A stretch of 18,310 nt of DNA, taken from contig DKYD01000112.1 of the NCBI GenBank assembly GCA_002492335.1, positions 1 through 18,310 on the forward strand, in the 5' to 3' direction. The DNA is from Lachnospiraceae bacterium UBA7109. Lineage in GTDB: Bacteria > Bacillota > Clostridia > Lachnospirales > Lachnospiraceae. Below, one piece after another: positions 15,977-18,310 of the stretch. Position numbers and translations under genes: made by a program. Every line of letters starts with the position of its first letter. Position 1 is the first letter of the stretch. The notes beneath the pieces were generated by a model. It ran no database searches, was not told where the DNA came from, and saw only the letters and a list, made by a program, of their open reading frames with translations.

Positions 15977-16005
15977 ACTATATGATAAAAATACGCTTAT
16001 TATGT
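15977..16005 (-). promoter_or_regulatory. Sigma-E-type sporulation promoter for spoIIP
   Basis: On the minus strand, CATATAGT (15977-15984) matches the CATAYANT -10 consensus of mother-cell sigma-E. It is preceded after 14 nt by ACATAAT (15999-16005), a 5/7 match to the KMATATT -35 element. The -35 region overlaps the gpr stop codon (16000-16002). Transcription would begin about 25 nt upstream of spoIIP. spoIIP is sigma-E dependent in Bacillus, which supports the reading. Confidence 0.65.
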
Positions 16006-16968
16006 GCATGTCCTTCCGGAAAACAGCAGATTTAAAGCTTCCGATATTGTATAGCTGATCCTTTTCACAGTTTCATCAATATCCTTGGGGGTAACAAAAA
16101 GACCATTCAGGTGTGGGGAGATCAACTCCTTTACCAGTTCGTATTTCTCCGCCCCGCTGTAACCCTGCATAACAAGCCCCACTCCTTTCAGCGCCTCAGA
16201 GCTTTCCAACGCCGCAAGAAAATTTTCCATTGTATCATTCACAATTGTCGCCGCATCTACGACCGTCGGCACTCCAATTGCGATAACCGGAACCCCGACA
16301 GTTTCCTCTGTAATTGCGTTTCTGTGATTTCCAACGCCTGATCCCGGATGAATCCCTGTATCTGCGATCTGAATGGTACGGTTCAGCCTTTTGGAACTTC
16401 TTGCGGCCAGCGCATCAATTGCAATCACGAGATCCGGCTTCGTCTCGCTCACTACCCCTTTTATAATTTCAACAGTCTCCATTCCGGTCTGTGCCATAAC
16501 TCCCGGAACAATTGCACTTACAAGACTCAGCTTATCCTCTCCCATCGCATATTTACCATATTCCTTTATCACATGTCTGGTAATATTCAGATTATCTGCC
16601 ACATAAGGGCCAAGTGCATCCGGAGTCACCTTGCGGTTTCCAAGGCCGACTACCAGGACAGAATATTCCTCCTTCTCATTTTTTATAAAGCGGGACAAAT
16701 ATTTCCTAAGCTCCACGGATATTTCTCTGTGATACTCCTCATCCGGCACAGCCATATTCGGAGCTTCCATTGTAATATATGTTCCCACCGGCTTTCCCAT
16801 AACTTTGGCTCCGTTTTCTGTCTCTATCTTTACCGTTGTAATCTTAATTTCCCGTTCCTCATCATAATCTTCTTCCAGCACAACCCCCTGTATTTCCACC
16901 TGTTCTGCTTCAAACCGTTCCTTTTGTTCCAATGCCAGATCTGTTCTGATACTATATTTTTCGATCAT
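16000..16968 (-). CDS. gpr: Germination protease (spore protease) GPR
   Basis: GPR degrades the small acid-soluble DNA-protecting proteins when spores germinate. It is made in the forespore as an inactive zymogen that self-cleaves. The N-terminus MIEKYSIRTDLALEQ carries the conserved RTDLAxE processing site. Core motifs are VLVVGLGNRKVTPDALGP (D117) and LVIAIDALAAR (D184), whose spacing fits the two aspartates (D127, D193) reported as essential in Bacillus megaterium; TGIHPGSGVGNHR and GVPVIAIGVPTVVDAATI follow. The 322 residues are shorter than the ~370 of Bacillus. ATG at 16966-16968 follows GGAGGAGAG. It is divergent from rpsT. Forespore sigma-F/G control is expected, but I could not find a convincing promoter of that type. 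Confidence 0.95.
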   Translation of the reverse strand: MIEKYSIRTDLALEQKERFEAEQVEIQGVVLEEDYDEEREIKITTVKIETENGAKVMGKPVGTYITMEAPNMAVPDEEYHREISVELRKYLSRFIKNEKEEYSVLVVGLGNRKVTPDALGPYVADNLNITRHVIKEYGKYAMGEDKLSLVSAIVPGVMAQTGMETVEIIKGVVSETKPDLVIAIDALAARSSKRLNRTIQIADTGIHPGSGVGNHRNAITEETVGVPVIAIGVPTVVDAATIVNDTMENFLAALESSEALKGVGLVMQGYSGAEKYELVKELISPHLNGLFVTPKDIDETVKRISYTISEALNLLFSGRTCT

Positions 16969-16991
16969 TCTCTCTCCTCCGATTCTGCATA

Positions 16992-17016
16992 GCCCATGCG
17001 GTCTCTGCGAATGGGC
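16992..17016 (-). promoter_or_regulatory. Hairpin-forming segment in the gpr upstream region
   Basis: GCCCAT (16992-16997) is complementary to ATGGGC (17011-17016), with a GC/GC pairing inside the 13-nt loop. An alternative GCAT/ATGC hairpin (16987-16999) would use part of the same bases, so the two folds exclude each other. It lies 10-40 nt ahead of the gpr ribosome binding site. A role in gpr translation is only a possibility. Confidence 0.35.
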
Positions 17017-17043
17017 GTAAATAAACTGTTACTAGTTTTTACA

Positions 17044-17059
17044 ATATTTCAGGAAATAT
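17044..17059. repeat. 16-bp perfect inverted repeat beside the rpsT promoter
   Basis: ATATTTC (17044-17050) and GAAATAT (17053-17059) form a perfect 7-bp inverted repeat with a 2-nt spacer. It ends 3 nt before the rpsT -35 hexamer and lies in the shared region between the divergent gpr and rpsT genes. Position and symmetry are compatible with an operator or an A/T-rich upstream promoter element; no regulator is identified. Confidence 0.5.
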
Positions 17060-17062
17060 GTA

Positions 17063-17091
17063 TTGACAGAATCTGCCTGTTGGAATAAAAT
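17063..17091 (+). promoter_or_regulatory. Strong sigma-A-type promoter for rpsT
   Basis: TTGACA (17063-17068, perfect -35) is followed after exactly 17 nt by TAAAAT (17086-17091, 5/6 to the -10). Transcription should begin near 17098, leaving a leader of about 90 nt before the rpsT start codon. This is the best-matching promoter in the window, as expected for a ribosomal protein gene. Confidence 0.88.
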
Positions 17092-17106
17092 AAATTAGTG
17101 TGTTTT

Positions 17107-17133
17107 GTTAGAACGTCCGTGTCCGGATCTAAC
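17107..17133 (+). promoter_or_regulatory. Bulged hairpin in the rpsT (S20) leader
   Basis: GTTAGA (17107-17112) pairs with TCTAAC (17128-17133). Inside, TCCG (17116-17119) pairs with CGGA (17124-17127) around a TGTC loop, leaving ACG (17113-17115) as a 3-nt bulge on the 5' side. It sits about 10 nt after the predicted transcription start and 53 nt before the start codon. A one-sided bulge between two helices is the sort of shape ribosomal proteins recognise, so an S20 feedback site is possible, but this is inference. Confidence 0.5.
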
Positions 17134-17186
17134 GAATACAAAATCGATAAAACAAGTCGAAATATAAGATATTGGAGGTGGACAAA

Positions 17187-17450
17187 TTGGCTAATATCAA
17201 ATCTGCAAAAAAGAGAATTTTAGTAAACGAAACAAAGGCTGCCAGAAATAAGGCTATCAAATCTAAAGTAAAAACTTGCGTAAAGAAAGTTGAAACAGCT
17301 GTAGCAAACAAAGATGCCGCTGCTGCTGCAGAAGCATTAAAAGTTGCAATCGTTGAAATTAATAAAGCAGGGAGCAAGGGTGTATATCACAAAAACACCT
17401 GTGCAAGAAAGATTTCCCGCTTAACAAAAGCTGTTAACGCAATTGCATAA
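17187..17450 (+). CDS. rpsT: 30S ribosomal protein S20
   Basis: S20 is a primary binding protein of the 16S rRNA 5' domain. The protein begins (M)ANIKSAKKRILVNETKAARN, the canonical S20 start, and is a lysine/alanine-rich helical protein of 87 residues, normal for the family. The start is the TTG at 17187-17189, with GGAGGTG 8 nt upstream; an in-frame TTG at 17172 overlaps that ribosome site and is excluded. It is the only plus-strand gene here, divergent from gpr. It has its own promoter, leader hairpin and terminator, so it is monocistronic. Escherichia coli rpsT also starts with UUG, and this codon was reported to matter for its feedback control. Confidence 0.96.
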   Translation: MANIKSAKKRILVNETKAARNKAIKSKVKTCVKKVETAVANKDAAAAAEALKVAIVEINKAGSKGVYHKNTCARKISRLTKAVNAIA

Positions 17451-17462
17451 TAAAAAAGAATG

Positions 17463-17502
17463 AAAAAAAGACAGCCATACCGTCATGTGGCTGTCTTTTT
17501 TT
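17463..17502. terminator. Bidirectional rho-independent terminator between rpsT and the phosphoribosyltransferase gene
   Basis: AGACAGCCA pairs with TGGCTGTCT around a 10-nt loop, flanked by seven A's on the left (17463-17469) and seven T's on the right (17496-17502). On either strand the hairpin is followed by a U-tract. It lies 13 nt after the rpsT stop and just after the stop of the convergent gene at 17516, so it can end both transcripts. Confidence 0.95.
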
Positions 17503-17515
17503 GTTGTTTTTTGCC

Positions 17516-18157
17516 TTACAGCTTTGAATATCCATAACTGTTCACAATTGCTTCCACGTGCTTTCCTTCTGCACAAATCGGGCAATCAGCCGGATCACAC
17601 GCCCGGTAATCCGGTAAATCCCTGCTTGTAAAAATAGTCTTTATCTCCATACCCGCAACCTTTGATACTGCACTGAAGATTGCCGCTACTCCGCAGATCG
17701 TTCCACCATAATAAAGAACCGATTCAATCGCTCTGTTCAATGTCTTTCCTGTCGTAATCGATGCGGCAAGAATAAGCACCTGCTGATCCTTTACCATTCT
17801 CTGCTGGTTATCACGGAACATAATCTGTCCCATCGTATTAAACTCCGGTGTAATGACAGAAATATTATTTCCTGCGCTCAGTGACATGCGGTGCGCATCC
17901 GATAACTGTTCCGCCATAAATGTACCGATCACGCTTGTTTCGTCCAGACATACAATAGAATCCACATAAGTTGTACTGAGATATTCATGTGCCAGTTCCT
18001 TTGCCGCCTCTCTTGCATTATTGTGTCTTGTCTTAACCGTCGACATATCAATGTACGTATTCAAATGTGAATTACTGGTTGCAAAATGTCCTTTCATTAC
18101 CTTGATACGCGCCTTTGGGTTCTTCGCAGAACGAAGATCAACTAATCTCGCATCCAT
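17516..18157 (-). CDS. Orotate phosphoribosyltransferase-like protein with degenerate PRPP loop
   Basis: A 213-residue protein with the type I phosphoribosyltransferase layout. Its PRPP-binding region reads VLILAASITTGKT (residues ~127-139), where active enzymes have two acidic residues at the A131-A132 positions (hhhhDDhhTTG); the TTG loop itself is kept. A C-terminal cysteine cluster (C187, C192, C195 in ACDPADCPICAEG) resembles the tail of some PyrE-like proteins and could bind metal. There is no pyrimidine-gene context here, so I do not assign pyrE. It may be a regulatory or altered-specificity member of the family. ATG at 18155-18157 follows AAGGAGG. It converges on rpsT and shares its terminator. 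Confidence 0.75.
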   Translation of the reverse strand: MDARLVDLRSAKNPKARIKVMKGHFATSNSHLNTYIDMSTVKTRHNNAREAAKELAHEYLSTTYVDSIVCLDETSVIGTFMAEQLSDAHRMSLSAGNNISVITPEFNTMGQIMFRDNQQRMVKDQQVLILAASITTGKTLNRAIESVLYYGGTICGVAAIFSAVSKVAGMEIKTIFTSRDLPDYRACDPADCPICAEGKHVEAIVNSYGYSKL

Positions 18158-18212
18158 ATAAAATCCTCCTTATCTTCTTTTTCAATCTTTTTCCAGATTT
18201 TCCATTTATTAT

Positions 18213-18221
18213 ATTCTATCA
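18213..18221 (-). promoter_or_regulatory. Probable extended -10 promoter for the phosphoribosyltransferase-like gene
   Basis: On the minus strand TGATAGAAT gives a TGn element followed by TAGAAT (18213-18218, 5/6 to the -10 consensus). No good -35 is present at 17 nt; an overlapping TATAAT a few bases downstream is an alternative -10. The site is about 55 nt upstream of the ATG, in an A/T-rich gap. Confidence 0.5.
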
Positions 18222-18249
18222 CATAATAGCAGAAAATAAAATCAGAAAT

Positions 18250-18309
18250 TCAGGCAGCGCTTGTCTCACTCAGCTTGGTGGTCATTAAGCGGTAGAGCCG
18301 GTTCTTGGG
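18250..18309 (-). CDS. Possible 3' end of an unidentified gene (partial)
   Basis: One minus-strand frame is open from the window edge to a TGA at 18250-18252 and reads PKNRLYRLMTTKLSETSAA. It is the longest of the three minus frames here and has a plausible basic C-terminal composition, but nineteen residues are too few to name a family. If real, it would be the gene upstream of the phosphoribosyltransferase-like gene, separated by a 92-nt A/T-rich gap with no clear terminator. Confidence 0.3.
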   Translation of the reverse strand, partial: PKNRLYRLMTTKLSETSAA

Positions 18310-18310
18310 G

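Noticed and set aside
17041..17171. Forespore (sigma-F/G) promoter for gpr
   Set aside because: CATATTT was the only near match to a sigma-G -10, and it lacks a matching -35 at 17-18 nt.

Overview
The window is a stretch of housekeeping and sporulation genes from a low-to-moderate G+C, endospore-forming Firmicute. It most resembles Clostridia of the Lachnospiraceae type: gpr and spoIIP lie beside rpsT, ylxR and ylxQ sit between nusA and infB, and strong AGGAGG-type ribosome binding sites are found throughout. Genus cannot be fixed from sequence reading alone. Every gene except rpsT lies on the minus strand, so transcription runs from high to low coordinates.

Layout in transcription order on the minus strand. 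(a) 18310-17516: possible 3' scrap of an unidentified gene, then an orotate-phosphoribosyltransferase-like protein whose PRPP-binding loop has lost both acidic residues. (b) 17451-16969: rpsT (S20), the only plus-strand gene, with its own consensus promoter, a structured leader, a TTG start and a strong terminator shared with the convergent phosphoribosyltransferase gene. (c) 16968-14760: gpr (spore protease) and spoIIP (engulfment hydrolase); a good sigma-E-type promoter for spoIIP overlaps the gpr stop codon. (d) 14752-10474: a type IIA topoisomerase pair with its own promoter, read here as parE-parC because the A subunit has no GyrA box. (e) 10391-212: a long translation and RNA-metabolism operon, rimP-nusA-ylxR-ylxQ-infB-rbfA-nrnA-truB-ribF, followed by a Na/Pi cotransporter gene; it starts at a consensus promoter followed by a GNRA-capped leader hairpin. 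(f) 203-1: rpsO (S15) with its own promoter and structured leader, cut by the window edge.

The genes of block (e) act together. RimP and RbfA mature the 30S subunit, IF-2 starts translation, NusA and the YlxR/YlxQ RNA-binding proteins link transcription to RNA processing, TruB modifies tRNA, NrnA clears nanoRNA and pAp, and RibF makes FMN and FAD. Gene spacing is tight (ATGA overlap nrnA/truB, TTGA overlap ylxR/ylxQ, 2-nt gap truB/ribF), as expected for one transcript.

I see no mobile element, CRISPR array, tRNA, rRNA or defence cassette. No stretch longer than 300 bases lacks a gene; the largest gaps (about 200 bases, at 10275-10473 and 16969-17186) hold promoters and leader structures. I do not see a wholly new system. 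The points most worth a second look are the degenerate phosphoribosyltransferase, the in-frame minisatellites in infB, the cluster of TTG start codons, and the leader hairpins of rimP, rpsT and rpsO.
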